A DNA stretch of 64,000 bases from Microbacterium sp. BH-3-3-3. Its GTDB lineage: Bacteria; Actinomycetota; Actinomycetes; Actinomycetales; Microbacteriaceae. Under the pieces are notes generated by a model that had not been told where the DNA came from, ran no database searches, and worked only from the letters and a program-made list of their open reading frames with translations. Shown here in pieces: positions 1 to 8,699 of this stretch; positions within the stretch are counted from its first letter, which is position 1; every line of letters starts with the position of its first letter. The position numbers and the translations under genes were made by a program. Location of the stretch: the NCBI RefSeq assembly GCF_001792815.1, contig NZ_CP017674.1, forward strand, positions 3,286,001 through 3,350,000. Direction: 5' to 3'.

Positions 1-210
1 TTCCTGCAGCTGCAGCACTCGATCGTCGACACCGAAGACAAGATCCAGGCCTCGCGCCGGTTCTACAACGGGGGTGTGCGGGAGCTGAACACGAAGATCA
101 AGGTCTTCCCCAACAACCTCTTCGCGCGTCAGCTCGGTTTCCGCGAGCGCGAGTTCTTCGAGGTCGTCGACGGTGCGGCGATCGCGGAACCCCCACGCGT
201 GCAGTTCTGA
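1..210 (+). CDS. LemA family protein, C-terminal end only
   Basis: The frame is open from the first base and stops at 208-210, giving the last 69 residues. The segment RRFYNGGVRELNTKI followed by FPNNLFA and a final aromatic-rich stretch is typical of the LemA fold, a membrane-anchored four-helix protein of unknown function. The N-terminal transmembrane anchor lies outside the window. The next gene converges on it with a 2-base gap. Family assignment is solid; the role is not known. Confidence 0.85.
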   Translation, partial: FLQLQHSIVDTEDKIQASRRFYNGGVRELNTKIKVFPNNLFARQLGFREREFFEVVDGAAIAEPPRVQF

Positions 211-212
211 CC

Positions 213-1487
213 TCACGCGCCCCCTCTCACCGGAGGGGGCGCGTTTACGTTGGCGCGGTCGTCGGGGTGGTCGTGCCGCTCGGCGCGCAACGCCCCCGCG
301 ATGGCGTCCACCGCGTCGCCCCAGCGCGAGACCGTCACGCGCTCCAGGCCCTGCCACCGCGCCGCGGTTCGCAGCTCTTCGGCGACTCGGTCGGCGGCAT
401 CGGGCGGCGCCCCCTGCTCCCACCAGGCCGACTGCACGCGGAGAGTGCTGTTCGCGCGATCGGCTTTGAGGTCGAGGCGGCCCACCACGTCGTCGCCCAC
501 CACGACCGGCAGCGAGTAGTACCCGAACCGCCGCTGCGGCGCGGGCGTGTAGATCTCGATCCGGTAATCGAAGTCGAAGAGTCGCTCGGCACGGTCACGG
601 AACCACACCATCGGATCGAACGGGGTGAGAATGGCCGCGACGTCGAGCTTGCGAGGGCGGGCGGCGTCGCGATGCAGCCAGGCTTTCGCGGGGCGACCCG
701 CCACGAGCCAGCCCTCGACCTCGACGGGAAGCAGCTCGCCGGTGTCGACCAGATCGCGGATCGCGGCGAGGACCACGGGGCGGTCGCGGATGCGCCAGTA
801 ATCGGCCAGGTCGGCCGCGGTGGCGACGCCGTACGCGACGGCGGCGCGGCGCACGAGCTCGGCGATGGCCGCGACGCGGGGGACCGATGTCTGGAGCGCC
901 GCCGCCGGCAGCACATCGGATGCCAGCCCGTAGCGTCTCTCGAACCCCCGGCGTCCGGCGATGGCGACGTCGCCGCTCAGCCACAGTCGCTCCAGCCCGT
1001 TCTTCACGTCGTCCCACCCCCACCACGACCCCCGCGAGCCGCTTCGGGCGTCGTGGTCGATGTCGGCCGGTCGGAGCGGCCCGCGCGCGGCCAGTTCGTC
1101 GCGCAGCCAGTCGAGCAGGGGCCGATTCGCCCGCGCCCACTCGTCGTCGCCGTACTTGGCGCGCATCGCGTCGCGACGGAACTGCAGCAGCGGCCAATCG
1201 TCGACCGAGACGAGCGACGCCACGTGCGCCCACGACTCGACCCAGGTCGGCCGCCGCGAGAACGCGAGCTTGTCGAGCAGCCCGGTGTCGTAGGCGCCGA
1301 GGCGGGCGAACAGCGGCATGTAGTGGGAGCGCGCGAAGACGTTGACCGAGTCGATCTGAAGGATGCGCATGCGATGCAGCGCCCCGGTGATCTGGCGCGT
1401 GCCCACCATCTCGGGACGGGCGCGGGCGAAGCCCTGCGCGGCAAGGGCGATACGGCGCGCGTCGGCGCGACGAAGCGTCGTGGTCAT
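213..1487 (-). CDS. Winged-helix DNA-binding protein, YcaQ/AlkX-like
   Basis: A 424-residue protein resembling the YcaQ (HTH_42) family, whose E. coli member is a DNA glycosylase acting on interstrand crosslinks and alkylated bases. The start QFARARPE-like helix, the segment ILQIDSVNVFARSHYMPLFAR and the later WWGWDDVKNGLERLW are family hallmarks. The frame runs open far upstream, but homology begins at ATG 1485-1487 (MTTTLRRADARR). A TACGGT hexamer 7 nt upstream suggests a leaderless message. It is divergent from the AI-2E transporter gene. Enzymatic activity is inferred from family membership only. Confidence 0.85.
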   Translation of the reverse strand: MTTTLRRADARRIALAAQGFARARPEMVGTRQITGALHRMRILQIDSVNVFARSHYMPLFARLGAYDTGLLDKLAFSRRPTWVESWAHVASLVSVDDWPLLQFRRDAMRAKYGDDEWARANRPLLDWLRDELAARGPLRPADIDHDARSGSRGSWWGWDDVKNGLERLWLSGDVAIAGRRGFERRYGLASDVLPAAALQTSVPRVAAIAELVRRAAVAYGVATAADLADYWRIRDRPVVLAAIRDLVDTGELLPVEVEGWLVAGRPAKAWLHRDAARPRKLDVAAILTPFDPMVWFRDRAERLFDFDYRIEIYTPAPQRRFGYYSLPVVVGDDVVGRLDLKADRANSTLRVQSAWWEQGAPPDAADRVAEELRTAARWQGLERVTVSRWGDAVDAIAGALRAERHDHPDDRANVNAPPPVRGGA

Positions 1488-1494
1488 GCTCCTC

Positions 1495-1500
1495 ACCGTA
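1495..1500 (-). promoter_or_regulatory. -10 hexamer TACGGT, leaderless start of the YcaQ-like gene
   Basis: The sequence TACGGT on the minus strand lies 7 nt before ATG 1487, fitting the TAnnnT pattern of actinobacterial -10 boxes with transcription starting at or near the A of ATG. No spaced Shine-Dalgarno is present. Confidence 0.5.
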
Positions 1501-1544
1501 TCCACCACCGCCGACATCGCAGCGATCGCTGGGGAGAGCGGCGG

Positions 1545-1550
1545 TAGGCT
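1545..1550 (+). promoter_or_regulatory. -10 hexamer TAGGCT, leaderless start of the AI-2E transporter gene
   Basis: TAGGCT is separated by 6 nt from ATG 1557 and there is no Shine-Dalgarno in between. It is back to back with the minus-strand box at 1495-1500, so the 69-bp gap holds two divergent promoters. Confidence 0.55.
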
Positions 1551-1556
1551 GACGGA

Positions 1557-2747
1557 ATGACCGGAACCGATCCCGAACCCCGCGGATCCTTCCTCGACGC
1601 CCTGAAGCGGCGCACCGTCTCGAGCGATCTGCAGCCCCCGGTTCCGCCGGCGTTGCGCCAGGCCACGGCCTACGCGTGGCGGCTGCTCATCATCGCCGCG
1701 GCCCTCGGCGTCGTCATCTTCATCGTCATCCAGTTGAAGCTGCTCGTCATCCCGCTGCTGGTGGCGATCCTCGTCACCGCGCTGGTGTGGCCCGGCTTCT
1801 CGTTCCTGCTGCGACACCGGTGGCCCAAATGGCTCGCCATCGTCGTCACGGTGCTCGCCACCATCGCGATCATCTCGGGCCTGGTCTGGCTCGCGGTCTG
1901 GCAGATCGCCCGAGAATTCGGGTCGGTACGCGAGCGCACGGTCGCCGCGGTCGGGCAGTTCCGGCAGTACCTCATCGACGGCCCGCTGCACCTCAGTGCG
2001 CAGCAGATCGACGACGGCCTGAACCGCGCGGGCACGTTCCTCCAGCAGCAGGCCGAGGTGTTGTGGACCGGGGCCCTCGCCATCGGAACGACGCTCGGGC
2101 ACGTGGGCACCGGACTGCTGCTCACCTTCTTCATCCTCCTGTGCCTGCTCGCCGACGGCGGCGGGATCTGGCGCTGGACCACGCGGCTCTTCCCGCGCGT
2201 CGCCCGCCCCGCGGTCGACGGCGCCGGCCGGGCCGGCTGGCGTACCGTGAAGAGCTACGCCCGTACGCAGTTGCTGGTCGCCACCATCGATGCGATCGGC
2301 ATCGGTCTCGGTGCCTTCCTGCTCGGCGTTCCGCTGTCGATCCCGATCGGCGTGCTGGTGTTCCTCGGCGCGTTCATCCCGTTCGTGGGAGCCGTCGCCA
2401 CCGGCGCTCTCGCGGTGTTCATCGCGCTGGTCTACAACGGACCGCTCATCGCGCTGTTCATGCTGATCGTGGTGCTGGGTGTGCAGCAGGTCGAGAGTCA
2501 CATCCTTCAGCCGATCCTCATGGGCTCGGCCGTCAAGGTGCATCCGCTCGCCGTCGTCCTCGTCGTCGCCGGGGGCGCGATGATCGGCGGGATCGCCGGC
2601 GCGCTGTTCGCCGTGCCCCTCGCCGCTTTCGTCAACGTCGTCGCCGTGTACCTCAGCTCGAAGGCATGGCAGCACGACGGCGAGGCCCTGGCATCCCGAG
2701 ATCTCATCTGGCAGACAGTCCCGCGCGAGCGCGGAAGGAAGACATGA
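1557..2747 (+). CDS. AI-2E family transporter
   Basis: A 396-residue polytopic membrane protein of the AI-2E (TqsA/PF01594) family. Hydrophobic segments occur near residues 40-75, 90-115, 185-215 and several times between 240 and 360; the charged amphipathic central part and the C-terminal stretch LKVHPLAVVLVVAGG-like (here AVKVHPLAVVLVV) are characteristic. Members export small molecules or ions; the substrate here cannot be read from sequence. The stop overlaps the start of the threonine ammonia-lyase gene (ATGA), so the two are translationally coupled although functionally unrelated. Confidence 0.9.
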   Translation: MTGTDPEPRGSFLDALKRRTVSSDLQPPVPPALRQATAYAWRLLIIAAALGVVIFIVIQLKLLVIPLLVAILVTALVWPGFSFLLRHRWPKWLAIVVTVLATIAIISGLVWLAVWQIAREFGSVRERTVAAVGQFRQYLIDGPLHLSAQQIDDGLNRAGTFLQQQAEVLWTGALAIGTTLGHVGTGLLLTFFILLCLLADGGGIWRWTTRLFPRVARPAVDGAGRAGWRTVKSYARTQLLVATIDAIGIGLGAFLLGVPLSIPIGVLVFLGAFIPFVGAVATGALAVFIALVYNGPLIALFMLIVVLGVQQVESHILQPILMGSAVKVHPLAVVLVVAGGAMIGGIAGALFAVPLAAFVNVVAVYLSSKAWQHDGEALASRDLIWQTVPRERGRKT

Positions 2748-3973
2748 ACGACACTCCCACCCTGGCCGAGTTCGAAGATGCCGCGCAGGCTCTGCGCGGC
2801 ATCATCACGCGGACGCCCCTCGACGAATCGCTGCACCTCACCGAACTGCTCGGCGTGCCGGTCAACCTCAAGCTCGAGAACCTTCAGCGCACCGGCTCGT
2901 TCAAGATCCGCGGCGCGACATACCGTCTCTCGCGCCTGACCGCCGAGGAGCGTGCCCGGGGCGTGGTCGCCGCCTCCGCCGGGAACCACGCGCAGGGGGT
3001 CGCCCTCGCCGCGCAGCAGCTCGGCATCGCGGCGACGATCTTCATGCCGCTGGGGGTGCCGCTGCCGAAGCTCCTGGCCACGCGCGGGTACGGCGCCGAG
3101 GTCATCCTCGAGGGCGCCACCGTCGAGACCCCGCTGCGTCTTGCCGCCGAGTTCGCCGAGCGCACCGGCGCGGTGCTGATCCACCCGTTCGACCACCGTG
3201 ACATCGTCGTGGGCCAGGGAACGCTCGGGCTCGAGCTGGTCGAAGACATGCCCGACCTCGAGACGGTGATCGTCGGCATCGGCGGCGGGGGCTTCGCCGC
3301 GGGAGTCGCCACGGCGGTGAAGACGCGCGCTGCCGCCGAGGGGCGCACCGTGCGCGTCATCGGCGTGCAGGCCGAGAACTCCGCGGCGTACCCGTCGTCG
3401 CTGGCCGCCGGGTACCCGATGCAGATCGAGACCACGCCGACCATCGCCGACGGCATCGCCGTGGCGCGGCCCGGCGATCTCCCGTTCGAGCTCGTCCGAC
3501 AGTTCGTCGACGAGGTCGTCACGGTCACCGAAGACGACATCGCCCGGGCCCTGCTCGTGCTGCTCGAGCGCGCCAAGCAGGTCGTGGAGCCCGCGGGTGC
3601 CGTCGGTGTCGCCGCCATCCTGGCCGGAAAGGTCACGGCGACCGGCCCCACGGTGGCGATCCTGTCGGGTGGCAACATCGACCCCCTGCTGCTGCAGCGC
3701 GTCGTGGCGCACGGCCTCGCGGCATCCGGTCGCTACATGTCGCTACGAATTCCGCTTCCCGACCGTCCGGGCCAGCTCGCCCGCGTCTCGGAACTCCTCG
3801 CCCAGGCGGGCGCCAATGTCATCGAGGTGCTCCACACGCGTCACGGTCAGGGCATGCAGATCAGCGAGGTCGTGCTGCAGCTGAGCGTCGAGACCCGCGG
3901 CGAAGAGCACCGGGCCCTCGTCATCCGCACGCTCGAAGACGCTGGATTCGTGGCCACGGTCGTTCCCAACTGA
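2744..3973 (+). CDS. ilvA: Threonine ammonia-lyase with C-terminal ACT domain
   Basis: A 409-residue PLP enzyme converting L-threonine to 2-oxobutanoate and ammonia, the first committed step to isoleucine. The PLP lysine is K54 in GSFKIRGA; the phosphate-binding loop is GIGGGGFAAG (about residue 182). Residues 325-409 form an ACT-like domain beginning RIPLPDRPGQLARV, the usual site of allosteric control. The single ACT domain and length match the tdcB/ilvA-short type. The ATG overlaps the preceding stop (ATGA). Whether it is biosynthetic or catabolic cannot be decided from sequence. Confidence 0.93.
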   Translation: MNDTPTLAEFEDAAQALRGIITRTPLDESLHLTELLGVPVNLKLENLQRTGSFKIRGATYRLSRLTAEERARGVVAASAGNHAQGVALAAQQLGIAATIFMPLGVPLPKLLATRGYGAEVILEGATVETPLRLAAEFAERTGAVLIHPFDHRDIVVGQGTLGLELVEDMPDLETVIVGIGGGGFAAGVATAVKTRAAAEGRTVRVIGVQAENSAAYPSSLAAGYPMQIETTPTIADGIAVARPGDLPFELVRQFVDEVVTVTEDDIARALLVLLERAKQVVEPAGAVGVAAILAGKVTATGPTVAILSGGNIDPLLLQRVVAHGLAASGRYMSLRIPLPDRPGQLARVSELLAQAGANVIEVLHTRHGQGMQISEVVLQLSVETRGEEHRALVIRTLEDAGFVATVVPN

Positions 3974-4003
3974 GGCACTGAGCGCGACACCCGCCGCGAA
4001 CGC

Positions 4004-4040
4004 CGCGAGCCGCCCACCCCGAAGGGGAGAGCGGCTCGCG
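4004..4040. terminator. Bidirectional terminator between ilvA and greA
   Basis: Perfect 10-bp stem CGCGAGCCGC / GCGGCTCGCG (4004-4013 and 4031-4040) in the gap between two convergent genes. No long U-tract, as is common in high-GC actinobacteria. Confidence 0.6.
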
Positions 4041-4051
4041 GACGGTGGGGC

Positions 4052-4543
4052 TTACTGGCCCGAGTAGGTCTCGACCTTGACGATCTCGACCTTGATCTCT
4101 TTGCCGTTCGGCGCCGTGTACGAACCCTTGTCGCCCTCTTTGAGCCCCAGGATCGCCGCGCCCAGCGGCGAGGCCTCGCTGTAGACGTCGAGCTCGGAGT
4201 CGACGGCGATCTCGCGGTTGCCGAGGAGGAAGACCTCTTCGCCGCCGGCGACGATGGCGGTCACGACGGTGCCCGACTCGACGACGCCGTGGCTCTCGGG
4301 CGCTTCGCCGACCTTGGCGTCCTTGAGCAGCTGCTGAAGGGTGCGGATGCGCGCCTCTTGCTTGCCCTGCTCGTCTTTCGCGGCGTGGTAGCCGCCGTTC
4401 TCTTTGAGGTCGCCCTCTTCGCGCGCCGACTCAATACGCTTGGCGATCTCTTCACGGCCCGTGGTCGAGAGGCGCTCGAGCTCGTTGTGCAGGCGGTCGT
4501 AGGCGTCTTGCGTGAGGAACGTCACCTGAGCGTCGTTGGACAC
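4052..4543 (-). CDS. greA: Transcription elongation factor GreA
   Basis: A 163-residue protein with the N-terminal coiled-coil hairpin (ERLSTTGREEIAKRIESARE, residues about 18-37, then EGDLKENGGYHAAKDEQG) and the C-terminal FKBP-like domain ending in a GNREIAVDSELDVYSEASPLG segment. It binds the RNA polymerase secondary channel and stimulates cleavage of backtracked transcripts; the acidic tip residues D and E in the GDLKEN loop are present. The start is GTG 4541-4543, supported by AAGGAG 5 nt upstream; the frame extends further upstream without homology. Monocistronic, convergent with ilvA. Confidence 0.95.
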   Translation of the reverse strand: MSNDAQVTFLTQDAYDRLHNELERLSTTGREEIAKRIESAREEGDLKENGGYHAAKDEQGKQEARIRTLQQLLKDAKVGEAPESHGVVESGTVVTAIVAGGEEVFLLGNREIAVDSELDVYSEASPLGAAILGLKEGDKGSYTAPNGKEIKVEIVKVETYSGQ

Positions 4544-4608
4544 GGTTACTCCTTCGTCGAAACGCAGACGGCGCGGGATCGGAAGCCGTCGGCGGGGGAT
4601 ATGTCGAA

Positions 4609-4631
4609 CGCCCCGGCATCGAGCCGGGGCG
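4609..4631 (-). terminator. Terminator downstream of the DUF4307 gene
   Basis: Perfect 9-bp stem CGCCCCGGC / GCCGGGGCG with a 5-nt loop, lying between the DUF4307 stop (4650) and the greA start (4543), so greA probably has its own promoter in the remaining 65 bp. Confidence 0.6.
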
Positions 4632-4649
4632 CGTCGTGATCCCGCGAGT

Positions 4650-5045
4650 TTACGGCACCCAGCAGGCGTTGACAAAACCTGTCGTCGCCAGCGCGAGCGT
4701 CGGGATCTGCTCGGTGAACGCGCGGGAATGTTCCTCGGATGCCGGGTACTGCACGACCCGCCATCCCACCGTCCCGTGCTCCTCGTCGCGCGCCTCGAGA
4801 GCGCAGGCGACGGGCTCGCCGACCGGGGCGGTGATCTGGAACGTCGTCGAGACCGAGCGCTCGTTCTCGACCGTGAACCCGGTGTCGGTCGCGGTGACCG
4901 AACCGAGGCTGCCGGCCACCGTCGTCCAGCCGAGGTACCCGATCGCGCCGAGGGCGAGCACGGCCACGATCGACCACCCCACGATGCGCCGCCGCGGCGA
5001 ACGCGTGCGTCCGTAGCGGTCGTCGAGTTGGGCCTGCGTCGTCAT
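4650..5045 (-). CDS. DUF4307 domain membrane protein
   Basis: A 131-residue protein starting MTTQAQLDDRYGR, the conserved opening of the actinobacterial DUF4307 family. One transmembrane helix (about residues 22-45, VGWSIVAVLALGAIGYLGW) is followed by an extracytoplasmic domain with two cysteines (VACALEA and NACWVP) that could form a disulfide. ATG 5043-5045 is preceded by GGAGAG. Function unknown. The family often sits next to greA in actinobacteria, as here. Confidence 0.85.
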   Translation of the reverse strand: MTTQAQLDDRYGRTRSPRRRIVGWSIVAVLALGAIGYLGWTTVAGSLGSVTATDTGFTVENERSVSTTFQITAPVGEPVACALEARDEEHGTVGWRVVQYPASEEHSRAFTEQIPTLALATTGFVNACWVP

Positions 5046-5108
5046 GGTCTCTCCGGGCTTTAGGCTGGACATCCAGGCTACGCGCTTCCGCCCGGACCGA
5101 AGGACTCC

Positions 5109-5369
5109 ATGCTCCCCGTGCTCGTCGCTCTCGCGACAACGCCCACCCCGGCCGTCACTCCCGACCCCGCGATCGTCACGCCGGGTCCGCTCGGCTTCGC
5201 CGCCATCGCGTTCATCGGCGTCGCCGTGTTCCTGCTCGTCTGGGACATGCTGCGTCGCATCCGCCGCGGTCGGTACCGCGAAGAGGTCAACGCGGAGCTC
5301 GACGCCGAAGAAGCGCGGGCACGCGAGGCGTCGGCCGACGACGCCGACCCCACCGCCCCGCGCATCTGA
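5109..5369 (+). CDS. Small single-pass membrane protein, unknown function
   Basis: 86 residues: a Pro/Thr-rich N-terminus (TTPTPAVTPDPAIVTPGP), one strong transmembrane segment (about residues 28-46, LGFAAIAFIGVAVFLLVW), then a basic stretch RRIRRGRYREE and an acidic, Ala-rich tail. AAGGAC lies 6 nt before the ATG. Divergent from the DUF4307 gene. The charge pattern suggests the tail is cytoplasmic. No function can be assigned. Confidence 0.7.
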   Translation: MLPVLVALATTPTPAVTPDPAIVTPGPLGFAAIAFIGVAVFLLVWDMLRRIRRGRYREEVNAELDAEEARAREASADDADPTAPRI

Positions 5370-5397
5370 CTCCTGCCGGAGGTCCCGGCATCCGGGA

Positions 5398-6123
5398 TCA
5401 TCCGCCGTGGTATGCCGGGGCGAGGGCGATCAGCAGGCACGCCGTCCAGTGGCAGAGGAACGCCAGCACGGTGCACACGTGGAAGATCTCGTGGAACCCG
5501 AAGTGCCCGGGCCACGGATTGGGCTTCTTGATCGCGTAGATCACGGCGCCGCCGGTGTAGAGCAGTCCGCCGACCACGACCAGCACCATCATCGCGACGT
5601 TCGCCGCGAGCAGGTCGCCGAGGTACATCACCGCCGCCCACCCGAGGGCGAGGTAGAGCGCGACGTAGAGCCAGCGCGGGGCGTTGATCCAGAACACGCG
5701 GAACAGGATGCCGAGGATCGCACCGCCCCAGACGATCGAGAGCAGCAGCACCGTCTTGGGCGTCGGCAGGGCCAGGACCGCCAGGGGCGTGTACGTGCCC
5801 GCGATCAGCAGCAGGATGTTCGCGTGGTCGATGCGCTTGAGCACCGCGAGCGTCTTGGGCTTCCAGTGGAAGCGGTGGTACAGGGCGGAGTTGCCGAACA
5901 GCAGCATCGAGGTGGCCGTGAACACGGCCGCCGCCCACTTGCCCGGGGTTCCCTGGGCCACAACGATCAGCACGATGCCCGCGATGATCGCGACGGGGAA
6001 CGTTCCGGCGTGGATCCAGCCGCGCCAGGTGGGTTTGACCTCGGCCTGCGCGCCCACCGCCCCGGCATCGAGGAGGGGGAGCTGGGGCATGTCGGGTCCG
6101 TCTGAGGGGGTCGTGCGCGTCAC
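5398..6123 (-). CDS. trhA: Hemolysin III family (PAQR-type) membrane protein
   Basis: About 241 residues with seven predicted transmembrane helices and the family motifs: SALYHRFHW after the second helix, the DHANI segment, and the C-terminal HEIFHVCTVLAFLCHW containing the conserved histidines that bind a metal in this superfamily (PAQR/CREST). E. coli TrhA is linked to membrane-lipid or energy homeostasis; true hemolysis is doubtful. I chose GTG 6121-6123 because a TAGGGT hexamer lies 7 nt upstream; ATG 6088-6090 is an alternative that shortens it by 11 residues. Confidence 0.85.
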   Translation of the reverse strand: MTRTTPSDGPDMPQLPLLDAGAVGAQAEVKPTWRGWIHAGTFPVAIIAGIVLIVVAQGTPGKWAAAVFTATSMLLFGNSALYHRFHWKPKTLAVLKRIDHANILLLIAGTYTPLAVLALPTPKTVLLLSIVWGGAILGILFRVFWINAPRWLYVALYLALGWAAVMYLGDLLAANVAMMVLVVVGGLLYTGGAVIYAIKKPNPWPGHFGFHEIFHVCTVLAFLCHWTACLLIALAPAYHGG

Positions 6124-6130
6124 GTCTTCG

Positions 6131-6136
6131 ACCCTA
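6131..6136 (-). promoter_or_regulatory. -10 hexamer TAGGGT of the hemolysin III gene
   Basis: On the minus strand TAGGGT is 7 nt before GTG 6123, the spacing seen for other leaderless genes in this window. Confidence 0.45.
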
Positions 6137-6202
6137 CGTCCGCCCCCATGCCAGGGTGCGTACATGGGGGCAGGGCTCACCCTTTCCCCAGCGAGGGGCA
6201 CC

Positions 6203-6221
6203 TGAACGTTCACGGTGAACG
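6203..6221. promoter_or_regulatory. Overlapping palindromes, candidate operator
   Basis: TGAACGTTCA (6203-6212) and CGTTCACGGTGAACG (6207-6221) overlap, giving three TGAAC half sites in alternating orientation within 19 bp, 14 bp upstream of the uppS -10 box. A dimeric regulator could bind here; which one is unknown. Confidence 0.4.
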
Positions 6222-6234
6222 GGCCGGGACGCGG

Positions 6235-6240
6235 TAGCGT
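6235..6240 (+). promoter_or_regulatory. -10 hexamer TAGCGT, leaderless start of uppS
   Basis: TAGCGT is followed by 6 nt and GTG 6247. Confidence 0.5.
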
Positions 6241-6246
6241 AGGAAG

Positions 6247-7029
6247 GTGGCGCGCGTGTGGAGGAACGAGGGGCGAGGGCCCCTCTACCGTCTGTACATC
6301 TCGCGCCTGCGTCGCCGCATGCCGGCCACCGTGCCGCACCACGTCGCCATGATGATCGACGGCAACCGCCGCTGGGCACGTCAGCTCGGGTACGACAGCG
6401 CCGCTCACGGGCATCGCGCGGGTGCCGCGAAGATGCACGAGTTCCTGCGGTGGTGCGACGACCTCGGTATCGAGGTGGTCTCGCTCTACCTGCTGTCCAA
6501 CGACAACCTCGTCAAGCGCGACAGCAAAGAGCTGCAAGACCTGCTCGAGATCATCGCCCAGCTCGCCGGCGAGCTGTCGCACGAGCCCGATTGGCGCGTC
6601 AAGCACGTCGGTCGCGCCGAAGGGCTCCCGGCCGAGCTCGCCGAGGTGCTGCACGAGGCCACCGAGCGCACGCGCGGTCACGAGGGTCTGCACGTGAACC
6701 TCGCGGTCGGGTACGGCGGGCGCAGCGAGATCGTGGATGCCGTGCGCTCCATCATCAGCAAGCACGACGCCTCGGGCGGCTCGATGGAGGAGCTGGCCGC
6801 GAGCCTCACCCCCGAGCAGATCGGCGAGCACCTGTACACGGGCGGTCAGGCCGATCCCGACCTCGTCATCCGCACGTCGGGGGAGCAGCGGCTGAGCGAC
6901 TTCCTGCTGTGGCAGTCGGCGCACTCCGAGTTCTACTTCGTCGAGGCGCTGGGGCCGGATCTGCGCGAGGTCGACTTCTTGCGGGCCATCCGCGACTTCT
7001 CGGCGCGCGACCGACGCTACGGGCAGTAG
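6247..7029 (+). CDS. uppS: Isoprenyl (undecaprenyl-type) diphosphate synthase
   Basis: 260-residue cis-prenyltransferase that condenses isopentenyl diphosphate units to make the polyprenyl carrier used for cell-wall synthesis. The catalytic aspartate is in MIDGNRRWAR (about residue 38), with HGHRAGAAKM, the SNDNLVKR segment, and the conserved C-terminal block LVIRTSGEQRLSDFLLWQ that binds the diphosphate. The N-terminal LYRLYISRLRRR is usual for actinobacterial members. GTG 6247 is supported by the leaderless -10 box; an internal ATG at 6319 would remove a conserved part. Chain length (C30-C55) cannot be read from sequence. Confidence 0.94.
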   Translation: MARVWRNEGRGPLYRLYISRLRRRMPATVPHHVAMMIDGNRRWARQLGYDSAAHGHRAGAAKMHEFLRWCDDLGIEVVSLYLLSNDNLVKRDSKELQDLLEIIAQLAGELSHEPDWRVKHVGRAEGLPAELAEVLHEATERTRGHEGLHVNLAVGYGGRSEIVDAVRSIISKHDASGGSMEELAASLTPEQIGEHLYTGGQADPDLVIRTSGEQRLSDFLLWQSAHSEFYFVEALGPDLREVDFLRAIRDFSARDRRYGQ

Positions 7030-7278
7030 CAGGACGACCCGCTCGGGCGCCGAGGGGCGACCTTCGACGCGAGTGATCTCCACCCCGTCGGGCGCCAAAA
7101 CGTGCTGTTCACGAAGTCGTCACATTCGTGGCGTGTTAACGACCCGCGTCGGTGTCGCGGAGACGTACGGTGATCACATCGGGCACGGAGCCCGGTCGGG
7201 TCGACCTTCGGATCGCGACTCGTGACCCACAGGTCGACTCGAGGCAACCGGGTGATTCACCCGGGTCGGGAGTGGGTT
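7030..7278 (+). promoter_or_regulatory. Long leader upstream of phoH
   Basis: This 249-bp gap holds no gene I can support. A 7-bp stem CCGGGTG/CACCCGG (7248-7264, 3-nt loop) ends 4 nt before the GGGAG ribosome site of phoH and could mask it. A small CTCGG/CCGAG hairpin (7042-7054) follows the uppS stop. GTTAAC at 7134-7139 is a possible -10 region. Confidence 0.3.
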
Positions 7279-8640
7279 GTGACTGCACGAGCACCATACG
7301 ACCAGCGTCGCGTCGTCGAGAACACCGGATCCGAAACCGGATCCGACCAGGCCCTGCGCACGTATGTCCTGGATACCTCCGTTCTTCTCAGCGACCCGCG
7401 GGCCTTCTTCCGCTTCGCGGAGCACTCGGTGGTGATCCCCGTCGTGGTGATCACCGAACTCGAGGGCAAACGTCACGACCCCGAGATCGGCTACTTCGCC
7501 CGCCAGGCCCTCCGCCACCTCGACGAACTGCGCGTCGAGCACGGCCGCCTCGATTTCCCCGTCCCCGTGGGCACCGACGGCACCCTACGTGTCGAGCTGA
7601 ACAACACCGACCCCCAGGTGCTGCCCTCGGGCATGCGGATGGGCGGCAACGACAGTCGCATCCTCGCCGTGGCGATGAACATCGCCCAGGACGGCGCCGA
7701 GGTGACCGTCGTGTCGAAGGACCTGCCGATGCGCGTGAAGGCGGCATCGCTGGGCCTGAACACCGAGGAGTACCTCGCCGAGCAGGCGATGGACTCGGGG
7801 TGGACGGGCATCACCTCGCTCGACGTGTCGGGCGATGAGATGACCGACCTGTACGAGAGCGAGGTCGCCGTCAGCGAGTCGGTGGTGGGGCTGCCGGTCA
7901 ACACCGGTCTCATCATCCACTCCGAGCGGGGATCGGCCCTCGGGCGCGTGACCGGGAACGGCGAGTTCCGGCTGGTGCGCGGCGACCGCGACGCCTTCGG
8001 GCTGCACGGTCGCTCGGCCGAGCAGCGCATCGCGCTCGACCTGCTGCTCGACCCCGAGGTCGGCATCGTGTCGCTCGGCGGACGTGCCGGTACCGGAAAG
8101 TCGGCGCTGGCCCTGTGCGCGGCGCTGGAGGCCGTGCTGGAGCGTCAGCAGCAGAAGAAGATCATCGTGTTCCGGCCGCTGTTCGCCGTGGGTGGTCAGG
8201 AGCTCGGCTACCTGCCCGGCGACCAGGCCGAGAAGATGGGCCCCTGGGGTCAGGCGGTCTTCGACACCCTGGGTTCGGTCGTCTCGGGCAACGTGCTGGA
8301 GGAGGTGCTGGCGCGGGGCATGCTCGAGGTGCTGCCGCTCACGCACATCCGCGGTCGGTCGCTGCACGACGCTTTCGTCATCGTCGACGAAGCCCAGTCG
8401 CTCGAACGCAACGTGCTGCTGACGGTGCTGAGCCGCATCGGCCAGAACTCGCGGGTGGTGCTCACCCATGATGTGGGGCAGCGCGACAACCTGCGGGTGG
8501 GTCGGCACGACGGGGTCGCCTCGGTCATCGAGACGCTCAAGGGGCACGCGCTCTTCGGCCACGTCACGCTCACCCGTTCGGAGCGCTCCGCCATCGCCGC
8601 CCTGGTCACCGAGCTGCTGGAGGCCGGCGAACTGTCCTGA
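7279..8640 (+). CDS. PIN domain / PhoH ATPase fusion protein
   Basis: 453 residues. The N-terminal PIN domain opens [13 protein letters not shown] with the first acidic metal ligand, and continues with [12 protein letters not shown] and [11 protein letters not shown], the other PIN acidic motifs. The C-terminal PhoH domain has Walker [11 protein letters not shown] (about residue 273) and Walker [14 protein letters not shown]-PhoH proteins (PhoH2 in mycobacteria) couple RNA unwinding to RNase activity. GTG 7279 was chosen for its GGGAG at 7268-7272; an in-frame GTG at 7222 would add 19 unlikely residues. A strong terminator follows. Confidence 0.9.
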   Translation: MTARAPYDQRRVVENTGSETGSDQALRTYVLDTSVLLSDPRAFFRFAEHSVVIPVVVITELEGKRHDPEIGYFARQALRHLDELRVEHGRLDFPVPVGTDGTLRVELNNTDPQVLPSGMRMGGNDSRILAVAMNIAQDGAEVTVVSKDLPMRVKAASLGLNTEEYLAEQAMDSGWTGITSLDVSGDEMTDLYESEVAVSESVVGLPVNTGLIIHSERGSALGRVTGNGEFRLVRGDRDAFGLHGRSAEQRIALDLLLDPEVGIVSLGGRAGTGKSALALCAALEAVLERQQQKKIIVFRPLFAVGGQELGYLPGDQAEKMGPWGQAVFDTLGSVVSGNVLEEVLARGMLEVLPLTHIRGRSLHDAFVIVDEAQSLERNVLLTVLSRIGQNSRVVLTHDVGQRDNLRVGRHDGVASVIETLKGHALFGHVTLTRSERSAIAALVTELLEAGELS

Positions 8641-8649
8641 TCCGCGGTC

Positions 8650-8690
8650 GAGGAGGGGTCGGGATGCCACGGTGTCCCGACCCTCTTCTC
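8650..8690 (+). terminator. Terminator of phoH
   Basis: A 9-bp core stem GGGTCGGGA/TCCCGACCC extended by GAGGAG pairing with the following CTTCTC, 10-nt loop, ending in a pyrimidine-rich stretch just after the phoH stop. Confidence 0.75.
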
Positions 8691-8699
8691 GTGCTTGCG

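Noticed and set aside
213..2675. An 820-codon minus-strand open frame across the YcaQ-like gene and AI-2E gene
   Set aside because: Only the part below 1487 has protein homology; the rest is antisense to the AI-2E gene, an effect of high GC.
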